Source of the DNA: Bedellia somnulentella
Lineage: Eukaryota; Arthropoda; Insecta; Lepidoptera; Bedelliidae
DNA: 64,000 nt
Assembly (NCBI GenBank): GCA_963576735.1
Contig: OY755188.1
Span: 13,938,323 to 14,002,322, forward strand
Direction of reading: 5' to 3'
Of the stretch, positions 19,950 through 30,039 are shown piece after piece. The position numbers and the translations under genes were made by a program. Position 1 is the stretch's first letter. Each line of letters starts with the position of its first letter. The notes beneath the pieces are model-generated. The model did no database searches. It saw only the letters and a program-made list of their open reading frames with translations, and was not told the origin of the DNA.

Positions 19950-21010
19950 ATGTATCACTCTATGAGGATTCCAGTGCATGTGTGAGAGTAAACGGGGAAA
20001 ATACTGACTGGTTCGGGATCTCTCGGGGTGTCCGACAGGGTTGTGTAGCTTCCCCGTGGCTCTTCAATTTGTTCATGGATGACTGTTTAACAGAGTTGCG
20101 TGAAAGTGATTATGGATTGAGAATGGGTGGATTCATCATTAAATGCCTCTTATATGCCGACGATCAAGTGCTACTTGCATCATCGGTGGAAGAGCTGCAA
20201 GAGATGATGAATATTGCATGTGCGTCTTTTGAGAAAAAGGGAATGAGGGTGAATGTGGATAAAACAAAAACTATGGTTTTTGAGAGAGAGGTGAATATGA
20301 CCGAATGCGTGATTGAGATTAATGATAAGAAAGTGGAACAAGTGAAAGAGTTTGTATATTTGGGAAGTTTGTTTACTAGGGATGGAAAGTGTGATGAAGA
20401 TATCGAGAGAAGAGTGAAAAAGGGTAATGCGGTAAATGGAGCACTGGATAGTCTAATGTCTAGTCAGTCGGTGTCTGCAAAGGCCCGAATGGCTGTGCAT
20501 GATGCTGTCCTCGTTCCTACGCTTATGTATGGCAGTGAATGTTGGGTGTGGCAGAAGAAGCATGAAAGTAGAGTGAATGCAGTAGAAATGAGATCCCTCA
20601 GAAAAGTGTGTAATGTAAGGTTATGTGATCGTGTGAGGAATGATGTGATTCGTGAAAGGTGTGGTGTAAAAGATGATATTGTAAGAAAGATAGAAAAAGG
20701 AATGTTGAGATGGTTTGGGCACATAGAGAGGATGGATGACAGTAAATTGGTGAAAGAGATATATAGAGCCAATGTGGAAGGTAATGTTAGTAGAGGACGA
20801 CCTCGGAGGACACATTTGGATCAAATAGAACATGTGCTCAAAAAGGCAGGTGTCCGCAGTATGAAGAATAAAAGAGCATGTATGAAAAGATTGATGGATG
20901 TAAACGAAGCCAGAGAGGTTTGCCAGGATCGTACAAAGTGGCGATCGATAGTCTCTGCCTACCCCAATGGGAACTAACGGCGTGAGAATATGTATGTATG
21001 TATGTATGTA
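19950..21010 (+). mobile_element. L-B LINE, 5'-truncated, with target-site duplication
   Basis: Flanked by the 11-bp repeat ttcttgtccct at 19939-19949 and 21011-21021. The intact right arm of the host foldback holds this site once, confirming the insertion. The 3' end is ctaccccaatgggaactaac, then ggcgtgagaatatg and (tatg)n. Confidence 0.95.
19959..20977 (+). pseudogene. L-B LINE ORF2, C-terminal two thirds of RT to stop, open frame
   Basis: The frame begins within the RT domain (Y-E-D-S-S-A-C-V-R-V-N-G), since the element is 5'-truncated. It shows RGVRQGCVASPWLFNLFMDD, the catalytic LLYADDQVLLAS, KGMRVNVDKTKTMVFERE and FVYLGSLFTRDG. Then come LVPTLMYGSECW, LRWFGHIERMDD and the terminal DRTKWRSIVSAYPNGN. 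The style is that of RTE-like LINEs. Fingers of the RT and the endonuclease are absent, so there is no function alone, yet the frame is unbroken. An ATG at 19883 opens the same frame but lies in the foldback arm. Confidence 0.9.
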
Positions 21011-21560
21011 TTCTTGTCCCTCTATCCGGTTTAGCTTGGGTACACTCCTTTGGCCCGCCAGGGCGGCCCTCAGCTGCCCGGCACACATAAAATCATGGTG
21101 AATCCGCACAGGCCAAAGGGCCAGCAGCAACCAATCCTTACGAAAAAAAAAAACTAGTGGTGTGCGTACATCTGCCGCAATCGGTGCCACTCGTAAGCAC
21201 CGGTTTCCTAGTAAATAACCTATCTAACGTTTTTTAGTACATATACATTTTCGTAAGGATTGGTTGCTGCTGGCCCTTTGGCCTGTGCGGATTCACCATG
21301 ACTTTATGTGTGCCGGGCAGCTGAGGGCCGCCCTGGCGGGCCAAAGGAGTGTACCCAAGCTAAACCGGATAGAGGGACAAGAAATATATCCAAAAAACAC
21401 ACCAAGAAATACATTTGAAATGAAGGCGAGATAGCACATCTCATAGCAAGCGCTAGAAAGATATAAACATATTTCTCTGTACCGACATGAAATATGACAC
21501 TAAGACAACCGTTTGACAATGAAAAATTTAGGTCTATACACACGATACACCTTATTTATT

Positions 21561-21641
21561 ATACATACATACATACATATTTTCACGCCGTTAGTTCCCA
21601 TTGGGGTAGGCAGAGACTATCGATCGCCACTTTGTACGATC
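21561..21641 (-). repeat. L-B 3' fragment
   Basis: Only the last 80 bp: complement of gcgatcgatagtctctgcct, then accccaatgggaactaacgg and the (tatg)n tail. It directly abuts the foldback's right end. Confidence 0.85.
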
Positions 21642-21839
21642 GATAATTTATTATAAATTATTATTAAAACGTAAATGTATAGTACAATACGAATTATAAG
21701 TAATCCCATCAATTTAGCAGTTTTTCTACTACAGTTTGTGCAAAATCTTATCACACACGACGGCATTCTCGATTATTTCGATAAACAAACACGCCAAAAC
21801 AAATGAACGATTGCGACGCCAGCTAGTGTGCGACTAAAG
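21642..21839. other. Unassigned AT-rich gap
   Basis: Nothing recognised between the small L-B piece and the long L-B copy. Confidence 0.4.
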
Positions 21840-23543
21840 TCAGATGAGCCATTTAGCCTGTTTTTTTATTATTTTGAGGGTCTCTTTGAAAAAGAGGATG
21901 ATTCCATTACTTCAACAATTGATAGCGATGTTAATTATGACGAGGTAATGGGTGACGTGTCTGAAAGTATGATAAGTATGGAAGAAATTGTAAAAGCGAT
22001 GAAAAGTATGAAACTAGGAAAAGTGGCAGGATATGATAGGATATGTGTCGAAATGCTGAGGGCTGGTAAAGGGTTAGTGGCTTCTTGGCTGTTCTTCCCT
22101 TTTCAGAAGTGTTGGGCACTTGGCAAAGTACCAAAAGATTGGTGTAGAGCCGTGATTGTGCCCCTATATAAAGGGAAAGGTTACGCCAAAAAGCAAAAAA
22201 CTAACGTGGTATCAGCCTGCTCAGTGTTGTCGGAAAATTGTATGTGAAAGTTCTGTTCGAAAGGGTGATGAAAGAAACGGATGACAAATTTGGGGTGTAC
22301 AAGCAGGATTAAGGAAGGGAATGGGATGTATGAATCAAGTCTTCTCCTTAAGGTGCATCATAGAGAATTTTTTGGCCAAAAACCAAAAAATGTATTGCAC
22401 CTTCATTGATTTGGATAAGCGTATGATAGGGTAGTAAGAAAGAATTTGTGGAAGGTGTTGTCTAAGTTCGGTTTGGGGAGCCAACTTATACGCGCATTAG
22501 AGTCACTCTATGAGGATTCCAATGCATGTGTGAGAGTAAACGGAGAAGACACGGACTGGTTCGAGATCTCTAGGGGTGTTCGACAGGGTTGTGTGGCTTC
22601 TCCGTGGCTCTTCAATTTGTTCATGGACGACTGTTTGAAAGACCTGCGCGAATGTGATTATGGACTGAAAATGAGAGGGTTCATCATTAAATGCCTCTTA
22701 TACGCTGACGATCAAGTGTTACTTGCATCAACGGTAAATGAGTTGCAGGAGATGGTGAACATTGCGTGCAAGTCTTTCGAAAGAAAGGGAATGAGAGTGA
22801 ATGTAGACAAAACCAAAACAATGGTTTTTGAAAGAGAGGAAAGTATGACAGAATGTGACATTGTTATAAATGGTAAGAAAGTGAAACAAGTAAAAGAATT
22901 TGTATATCTGGGGAGTTTGTTTACTAGGGATGGAAAATGTGAGGAAGATATTGAAAGGAGAGTTAAAAAAGGAAATGCGGTGAATGGAGCCATGAACGGT
23001 CTGATGTCGAGCCAGTCGTTGTCAGAAAAGGCTAGAATGGCTGTGCATAGTGATGTTCTGGTTCCCACGTTGATGTATGGTAGTGAATGTTGGGCATGGC
23101 AGAAGATGCATGAAAGTACAGTTAATGCAGTGGAAATGAGATCCCTCAGAAGTATATGTAATGTAAGGCTGTGTGACAGAGTGAGAAATACTGTAATCCG
23201 TGAACGAGTAGGTTTGAAAGATGACGTAGTATGCAAGATAGAAAAAAGAATGTTGAGGTGGCTTGGGCACATAGAGAGGATGGATGAAAATAAAGTAGCG
23301 AAAGAGATATATAGAGCCAATATGGATGGCAATGTTAGTAGAGGACGGCCTCGTAAAACGTTTCTAGACCAGATAGAAAACGTTCTTATAAAGGCGGGGG
23401 TCTGAAGTGAGAAGAATAAAAGAGCATGCATGAGAAGAATAATGAATGTAAGGGATACAAGAGAGGTTTGTCCAGATCGTACTAAGTGGCGATTGATAGT
23501 CTCTGCCTACCCCAATGGGAAAAATTGGCGTGAGTATAAGTAA
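21840..23543 (+). pseudogene. Longest L-B LINE copy: linker, RT and C-terminus, with frameshifts and stops
   Basis: From about 21866 the frame gives FEGLFEKEDDSI and, after an acidic stretch, MEEIVKAMKSMKLGKVAGYD and an IVPLYKGKG block: linker and RT fingers. Stops and frame changes occupy about 22245-22445, where the Y-R-G and F-x-D-x-x-K region should be. From 22446 the frame is open for 319 codons with RGVRQGCVASPWLFNLFMDD, LLYADDQVLLAST and LVPTLMYGSECWAW, ending early at 23403 just after the I-K-A-G-V block. The 3' terminus (ccccaatgggaaaaattggc, gtgagtataagtaagtaag) shows a tail variant. It is dead but gives the most complete view of the family. Confidence 0.92.
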
Positions 23544-23603
23544 GTAAGTTTAAATGCCATTTATGAGCGCGCTTAACTTATCTATGTTTTTTTATTAGTT
23601 GAT

Positions 23604-23865
23604 TGTCGTGTAGTACCGGCTTGAAATGTCAGTACCCCTTTTTAACCACGAGTGTCATAAGAGGCGACCAGGGATATGGGGCTCTTTAGGTGGTTTTTTG
23701 GCGATGCGGTTGGAAACCCATCACCAACGATACTTTATTTCTAGTATCTTGTCCCCTATCAATTTTCAAATGTGGCTGAGGGGTATTCAGCCCCAAAGCT
23801 CCGTCTACCCTTTTTGGAATTTATGGCCGTGAGTACGAGTATGTGTGTGTATGTATAAGTATTAC
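23604..23865 (+). repeat. S1 element, subgroup b, full length
   Basis: Head cgtgtagtaccggcttgaaa with tgtcagtaccc, then cataagaggcgaccaggg, gcgatgcggttggaaaccc, cttgtcccctatcaa, and the gccgtgagtacgagtatgtg tail. This subgroup differs from typical S1 by the cgat-actttatttc and cccctatcaa blocks and is shared with 34332-34550. Confidence 0.85.
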
Positions 23866-23981
23866 ATAGATATTCTAACTACATGCCCTAGCACGTGCAT
23901 TTAGCACATAATATGATTAATTAAACGCCTTCATCATATGTCGCTGAGGAACTCCTAAGGTGGCGAAACCTTTTTGTGTAT

Positions 23982-24222
23982 AGAGAAATCTCGGCTTAGA
24001 ACATTACTAACGCATTCATATCCGCGGGTGTTTTAAGATGTCATTTATAATTCGAGTCTTTTTAAAATCATTGTTGCGCGATGTGGTGGGCGACCCTACA
24101 TCAGCCATCCTATATTTTACAATATTTTCACAACGTTACTTCCAGTTATCTCTGAGAAAAAAGCTCCGGCTACCCATTTTTGGGAATTACAGCCGCAATT
24201 ACATGTAAGTATGTATGTATTG
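23982..24222 (+). repeat. Diverged S1 element
   Basis: Head ctcggcttagaacattact, tgcgcgatgtggtgggcgac, and end agctccggctacccattttt with a tgtatgtat tail. Confidence 0.75.
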
Positions 24223-24227
24223 GTAGT

Positions 24228-24362
24228 GGACACATTTTGCTTAAACAGTGCATTCACGCGATAGGGGGCTGGCGTATTTCCGCTTTTTACGAATATACTA
24301 TTACATTACTAAGTACAACTTAGCCGTGTGGGTTTCCTCACGATTTTTTCCCTCACCGTTAA
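24228..24362 (-). repeat. S2 fragment
   Basis: The complement of the S2 central block is present: acagtgcattcacgcgatag, acgaatatac, actaagtacaacttagcc and gggtttcctcacgat...ccctcaccgttaac. Neither tail nor tRNA head remains. Confidence 0.75.
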
Positions 24363-24820
24363 CTTCCTCGACAAAGCGACTAAACATACGACAGACAGAA
24401 ACAGAAAAGGCAGAATAGTGAAAATAATAATAGAAGCCCGACTCAGGATTTGAGAGAACTCCATCATGAGAAGTGGCAGTTCTCCCACTAAGCTTCCACG
24501 TTATAGTTTATTACATCTATTATTAAAAATGATTACAAAGTCATTCATCAATTTAGACATGAATGATATCAATCATAATAAGCGTCCAACAGAGGTCCAT
24601 CTGAACTGTACCTTCACAATGGGACATGATTTTGCATTATTTTATTGGTCTAAACAGCCATAGTGTATCGCTGATCATTGGGTTAATAATAACGGTGTTC
24701 AGATTTTTATTGTGCGATTGAGTCGTAGTAGTGATGTCATATTATGTTATTGCATCGATATTGTTATTTTTTGGGTATGATATTTGTATGGATTTATTTA
24801 TTAAAAGTTTCTGTTTTCTG
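24363..24820. other. Unassigned stretch
   Basis: No gene or repeat recognised. The open frame at 24466-24663 has no domain. Confidence 0.4.
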
Positions 24821-25037
24821 CTGTGTAGTGTCGGCTTAGAATAGCACTACCCCATTTCTTCCGTTGGGTGTACGTAAAAGGCGATTAACGGTATTGGGTC
24901 TTTTAAGGGATTTTTGGCGATGCGGTTGGAGACCCATCACCAGCAACCTTTATTTTTACAATCTTTTCCCCACTCATATTTCCAAAAGTGACTGGAATTT
25001 CCAATTCCTTAGATCTGGCTACCCCTTCTTGGGATTT
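24821..25037 (+). repeat. S1 element lacking the last part of the tail
   Basis: Typical head (tgtagtgtcggcttagaata) and centre (gcgatgcggttggagaccc). It ends at cttgggatttatttaaat without the gccgtgag and (tatg)n. Confidence 0.88.
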
Positions 25038-25400
25038 ATTTAAATTAGGATTTGTAGGTATAAAATCAGTAAATATCGATAAAAGCATGAATGAGTGAAT
25101 ATGAGGGAAACAAGAGAGGTCTGTCAGAATCGCACAAATCCGGCCAACCCCTATATAAGTTAAATAGCGTAAATGTGAGAAAGTATCGATAAAATGTCCC
25201 TACAATAACCTTCCCAGCTCGCGTACAATTGTACAAACTCATGCGTCTCGCCGAATGACCAGTGATGCGTGAAAAATTATAACAATTGATCACTTCCTAG
25301 CTAAGGAGCTACCTTTTAGTTACATGCGCAAATACCAGGTGTGGAACAGATGTTCCTGTATCCGATTATTTAGCTTTAAATAGGTATGTGACGTAATTTG

Positions 25401-25632
25401 TGTAGTGTTGGATTAGAATAGCACTAACCGATTTCTTGTCGTAAGTCTCGTAAGAGGTGACTAAGGGTATTGGGGCTTCTTACGTGATTTTCGAATGATC
25501 CGGTTAGAGACCCATCATCAAAAACTTTATATTACAATCTTTTCCCCACTTAACTTCCAAAAGTGGCTGAAGAATTTTCTGATTCTGAAGCTCTGGCTAC
25601 CTTTTAGGGATTTATAGCCGCAAGTATATGTA
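25401..25632 (+). repeat. S1 element with target-site duplication, inserted beside another S1
   Basis: Exact 12-bp duplication tgacgtaatttg at 25389-25400 and 25633-25644. The right copy runs straight into the head of the next S1-like sequence, so the insertion struck the 5' boundary of an older copy. Confidence 0.9.
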
Positions 25633-25644
25633 TGACGTAATTTG

Positions 25645-25800
25645 CGTGCAGTGTTGGGTCAGAATAGCACTAATTAATTTGTTGCTGTTGGTGTCGTAAG
25701 AGGTGACTTAGGTTGAACAACAATTCTTTATTATAATATCTATACCTCACGTAATTTTGGCTAGTTCACGTAAAATTGGCTGAGGTCTTGGTGTTTGTAA
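25645..25800 (+). repeat. Older, diverged S1 copy
   Basis: Head gcagtgttgggtcagaatag and gtcgtaagaggtgacttagg, then a degraded middle. It ends near aaaattggctgaggtcttgg. Confidence 0.7.
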
Positions 25801-25814
25801 CCGGTGTACCAACA

Positions 25815-25885
25815 TGCTGATGCCATTAGTTCTCATTGGGGTAGACAGAAACTATCGATCGCCTCTTTGTACGATCCTGACAAAA
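25815..25885 (-). repeat. L-B 3' fragment
   Basis: Complement of the terminal coding part: tgccattagttctcattggg, then gtagacagaaactatcgatc and gtacgatcctgac. Confidence 0.8.
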
Positions 25886-26040
25886 ATGTAAAGCTAGAGG
25901 TTTAATGAACTAAAAATCCGTAAGAAAGGCGTGTTAGTTTTAGGAAAATAGGTGATCTACATAGTATTTTTTTTTCTTATTGGAAACTGTATATTATTAT
26001 GCTTGTCCCAATTTTCAATGAAGAAGTTTGATGAGTCTAT

Positions 26041-26215
26041 CTTACTGTGGCTATAAATCCAAAAAAGAGGAAGCCAACTTCAGAATGGGTAAATTTTCAG
26101 CCACAGAAGTTGAATGGGAAAATGAAATATTCACATCGCCCAACAGTTTCTGAAAAAGCCTAAATAGTTAGTCGTCTCGTGCGCCATCCACGGAAGAGCG
26201 AGTAGTGCTATTCAA
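26041..26215 (-). repeat. Diverged S1 element
   Basis: Blocks in reverse order: gtggctataaatccaaaaaa, ttttcagccacagaagttg, cacatcgccc and gtagtgctattcaaagc. Confidence 0.6.
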
Positions 26216-26228
26216 AGCTATTATATTC

Positions 26229-26275
26229 TAGCTGTGTAATGTCGGCTTAGAATAGCACTACCCCATTTCTACTAC
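26229..26275 (+). repeat. 3'-truncated S1 head
   Basis: A well-kept S1 head (gctgtgtaatgtcggcttag to aatagcactaccccatttct) stops abruptly after about 45 bp. Confidence 0.8.
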
Positions 26276-26279
26276 TATT

Positions 26280-28004
26280 AAAATCGAGTAGATCATTCTA
26301 AATGTTAACACCTTTTTATTATCTTTTGACGAATGTTTTTTCGCCCGTAAAATTGGGTTCCCTAAGGAAAATATGAATAACATGTGTGAAATCACTTACG
26401 AAAATTCCTATAAATCCGAAGAGTTTCCCCTCAATAACAGTCACCCTAAGTACGGGTGTCCGAGCATTTAAGAAGACCACTTTACTTGTCTTCAACATAT
26501 GGGGTTGGGGTGAAACTGACCTTTCTACAACCAAATACTATACCGACAAATAGCCCTTACTGCTTTGAAATAGGTACTATTATCATTTGATTTTTGTTGA
26601 AGTGAATTTTGTATTTTTCGTGAGTTATTTTTCTCAACATTTGACCCCGGAAATCACTTGATATTTTTATAAGGTAACAATAAGGTTTTATTGGAGATCA
26701 AATTCTTGTGGTCACTTGGTATTCCGTAGGGTATTTAGATTCTTATACAGTGAATAAGGGTGAGTGTTTTTGGGTGGACAGTTGTTGACTTACTAGTCTA
26801 TTGTGTAAAGATAGCTAGAGCTTTAGAATAAGAAGTTTCTGAGACACTTTTGGAAGTTATTTCGGGAAAAGACGATAAAAATTAAGGATAATTGATAAAC
26901 CAACAAGCAAAAAGTCGTATAAGATTTTTCTCTTATGACTATAGATCGAAAGACACTCGTATAAAAGCTCGTATTTTGTCAAAAAGCCGTATAAAAGAAG
27001 TTTTCAAGATATATTAGCATCCAACACTTTTTAGTTCTTTAAACATGTTGAGTAAAAGTTGACTTGACTAATTAATATCGCGTTTACTCGATAACCGTAT
27101 AAAGATAACTCTTGTTGCCTTCATACAACTGTAAGTCTTATGACAGCTTTATGAAAGCAACTTAAATGCTTTTTTGTCATAAAACTTGCTTTTATAACAG
27201 CGTTTTTCGATATATTATTAATACAGCATTAATGCAGAGTAAAAGCGGTTCTTTCAACAAAATAGCATCTCGGTTACTATAATAGCACATATTGTCGTGT
27301 AATTGTTGTTTGAAAGGCTATCTCTCCATTTGAAAATATAAGTTAGGAAAACGCTTTTAAATAATCTATTATAGCCCCAGGGATCCGATGAATATTGTAT
27401 GAAAGCCATAATACAGCGTAAAAGTTGCATGATAGTTGAACAAAATCTTTTACAGAACTGTGGACGCCATTTCTTCGAGTTATAATAGTATAGAGAATAC
27501 AAAAATCTATTATAATCAGTAAAAAAAACTAAAAGAAGTAATGTTTTTTGACGGAAAGTAAATAAAATGTACTTAAGACTATAACTATCTACGTCAGCAA
27601 CGGATAAGAGGGATCGAAATATATCAGGGAGGGTTCCGTAGAAAATATTCATGCTTCTACTAATATTATGTGAACGATTTACTGTTACTTCTTTCGAAAT
27701 ACAATGACAGCGACCGATCTAAATTTATAAGTTATTTAGAATCCGAATACAAATAAAATGTTTTATATTTTCTGTTGTTACCATGATGCTTTAGAAATTT
27801 AGTCAACAATTAAGAGTTAAAAAAGCACATTTAATGCCAAAAGATGATTGTCCTATTTTGAAGACAACATGCATAATTATATTTTCTGTTAAGTGTGGTA
27901 ATATAATGAATCCACTCAAGTAATGCGTAATATCGTTTATTATTATTTATAGAAGCAACCACAGTGTAAAATATTTTTACCCACAAATATATAATATATA
28001 TTTG
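26280..28004. other. Mostly unassigned AT-rich stretch
   Basis: A weak minus-strand S1 trace lies near 26800-26895 (agctagagctttagaataag, then gagacacttttggaag). The region 26915-27660 is rich in gtataaaag-like words. It holds agggttccgtag near 27627, a phrase reminiscent of common lepidopteran repeats. No protein domain is visible in the 132-codon minus-strand frame at 27254-27652. Confidence 0.35.
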
Positions 28005-28007
28005 TGA

Positions 28008-28360
28008 TAGCTCAGTTGGCAGAACACCGCTTATCGTGCATACGACTAGTGTTCTAATCCCGGGTCGGGTATATACAACAATTTGTCTTTTCTAAAAGAC
28101 ATGTGCGTGGTTAATTTATGATGGTTGTTAACGGTGAGGGAAAATATCGTGAGGAAACCCACATGGCTAAGTTGTACTTTTCATGTGACAGTGTATTCGT
28201 ACAAAATGGCGATAGGCCTGTCCATTATCATGTGAGTACGCTGTCAAGCAAAACGTGGTTACCTTACTCTGGACACTAGTTGCCGCTGTCACGTGATGTT
28301 CAGAAGTATCGGTACATCTCCCAATCCCTTAGAGGATATTCGGCGTGAACGTTTGAGTGA
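28008..28360 (+). repeat. S2 SINE with tRNA-derived head
   Basis: The head gatagctcagttggcagaac has an A-box-like sequence, and gtgttctaatcccggg has a B-box-like sequence. They are followed by the S2 join caatttgtcttttct, the body ggtgagggaaaatatcgtg, and the 3' hairpin region. The repeated tail has been replaced by gagtgagtttgag. Pol III transcription from the head is expected for such SINEs. Confidence 0.85.
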
Positions 28361-28829
28361 GTTTGAGTAACTTATGACTAAAACAAAATTTAATAAAAAT
28401 GAAAGTTAACGACAGATATTCGTAGTTAATTGGATACCGACGTTAGAATCTGTAATTTTTATTGAGTTTTTTTATTGTATTTCTGCGTTTATTCTTATAA
28501 TAAAAATGTAATATTTTAGTATGAGGAACTCTAAACTGACAATCATGGCGCCCTGATTAGTTGTAAAATGGCAACAGCATCACTATTTCTCGACTAAAAG
28601 TTGAATAAATACTCTGTTAAAGCATTTGAGATTAAACTATTAAATTAATATTATTTTTGAATCATTAATTATGCAGAAATCTTGCGGCCCGTGGAAATCA
28701 TAATAATAATGTAGACAATATAGACGACAAATTTAATTTCCCACATGTAAATACCTACGGGTAAACTTCAAATAGCTCAAGCGCGTAACCTTTAAAGATG
28801 GATAAAAAAAAATATGGCGCATGTATATG
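28361..28829. other. Unassigned stretch upstream of the two-ORF LINE
   Basis: No gene recognised. The 5' edge of the LINE may lie in here. Confidence 0.35.
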
Positions 28830-28954
28830 TATGTATATCATTCGCGCTCTTACTTCCATTAGAGACAGTCATTCTCATAAATTCACTACCAACAATTGTC
28901 TAAATCACTGATTCTCAAAGTGCACCAGCTGTGTCAATATTATTATCCAAAATA

Positions 28955-29944
28955 ATGTTCAACTGTGGAAGGTGCAGTGACGCTGTGAGCGACCCCGTCC
29001 AGTGCACTATGTGTAAGCTACATTTTCATTTTTCGTGCTCTGGAATAACTGAAAAAGGCTACAATAAACTTGGTGAGCGAAAGTCTACTTGGCGATGCGT
29101 TAGCTGTAAAACACCGCAGTCATTAAGTGTTGGCGGAAGTAACACAGGCGTGGCATCTCAATCCGTGGCACCAAGCTCTCCTTGTGAAGCCGCACCGTCT
29201 ACGCTATCTTTGGCCAACATTATGGAGGAATTCAATAAACTGAATCTGAAATTGACTCCTTTGCTCAGCCTAGTAGATGATATTCGGCAGCTTAAATTGG
29301 ATGTAATAGACCTAAAGCATTCTGCTGAACACAATAGTTCTATTGTAGATGAACTGCAAAATAGAGTCACAAAAGTTGAAAAGTCATCTAAAGAACTGGA
29401 GGGTCTCAAGAGGCAAATTATCACGATGGACGCTCAAATAAACAAAATAATTCAAGAAAATGAAGACAAAGATCAATATGCTCGTTCTAAAAACATTGAA
29501 TTAAAAGGAATACCTCAAACTGCTAATGAAAATCTGTTTAACTTGCTAAGTTCCATAGGAAAAAAAATCAACATGCCGATTAAAGCTGGTCAGATAGATT
29601 TTATTACAAGAGTGCAGTCTCGAGAGGTGACTAATATCAAGCCCATTATTGTATGTTTTATCAACAAATACACAAGGGACGACTTCATTGCTGGGGCTCG
29701 AGCTTATATAAAAAATACTCCTTTAATGGCACAAGATCTGGGACTTCAAGGCCAGACTAAGATTTTTCTAAACGACCATTTGACTGTAAAAAACAAGAAT
29801 CTTCTGTCGAACGCGAAAAAAGTAGCAAAAGAACGTGGATACCAATATATTTGGGTAAAGTTCTCCAAGATCTTCGTGCGCAAGGACAACACATCTCCGG
29901 TGATGAACATCAAGTCAGAAAAGGACATATCAAAGATTATTTAA
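28955..29944 (+). CDS. LINE ORF1: PHD-like finger, coiled coil, L1-transposase-like domain
   Basis: The ATG at 28955 gives a 329-residue protein; the frame is open a few codons upstream through a GTG. Residues 1-50 hold paired cysteines in C4HC3 order (F-N-C-G-R-C, Q-C-T-M-C, H-F-H-F-S-C, R-C-V-S-C), typical of a PHD-type finger. A Ser/Thr-rich linker follows, then heptad-like sequence at about 90-175 (LKLTPLLSLVDDIRQLKLDV and on), probably a trimerising coiled coil. The rest (IELKGIPQTANENLFNLL, and IIVCFINKYTRDDFI) resembles the RNA-binding RRM/C-terminal domain of L1-type ORF1 proteins. Known ORF1 proteins of this kind bind LINE RNA as chaperones. Its stop is 666 bases before ORF2. Confidence 0.88.
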   Translation: MFNCGRCSDAVSDPVQCTMCKLHFHFSCSGITEKGYNKLGERKSTWRCVSCKTPQSLSVGGSNTGVASQSVAPSSPCEAAPSTLSLANIMEEFNKLNLKLTPLLSLVDDIRQLKLDVIDLKHSAEHNSSIVDELQNRVTKVEKSSKELEGLKRQIITMDAQINKIIQENEDKDQYARSKNIELKGIPQTANENLFNLLSSIGKKINMPIKAGQIDFITRVQSREVTNIKPIIVCFINKYTRDDFIAGARAYIKNTPLMAQDLGLQGQTKIFLNDHLTVKNKNLLSNAKKVAKERGYQYIWVKFSKIFVRKDNTSPVMNIKSEKDISKII

Positions 29945-30039
29945 TATTTCGTCGAGGATTAACTCCTAGATTGGAAAACCACTCAATACTGTCTTCTTAT
30001 ATTTATTTTCTCTTTTTTTTTGGTAAGTACTCGCTAGCT

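Larger units (their letters stand above)
19790..21533. mobile_element. Foldback element with 286-bp arms, left arm split by a LINE
   Basis: The left arm is 19790-19949 plus 21022-21146, interrupted by the L-B insertion. The right arm, 21248-21533, is its near-perfect reverse complement and is continuous. The central loop is about 21147-21247. No transposase is seen. The inner arm parts are GC-rich (ggcccgccagggcggccctc), unlike the surroundings. The superfamily is unknown. Confidence 0.9.

Noticed and set aside
20464..23431. Long minus-strand open frames opposite the L-B copies (e.g. 22712-23431, 20464-20772)
   Set aside because: They are antisense shadows of the reverse-transcriptase frames. 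The plus-strand translation carries RT motifs and the minus one carries none.
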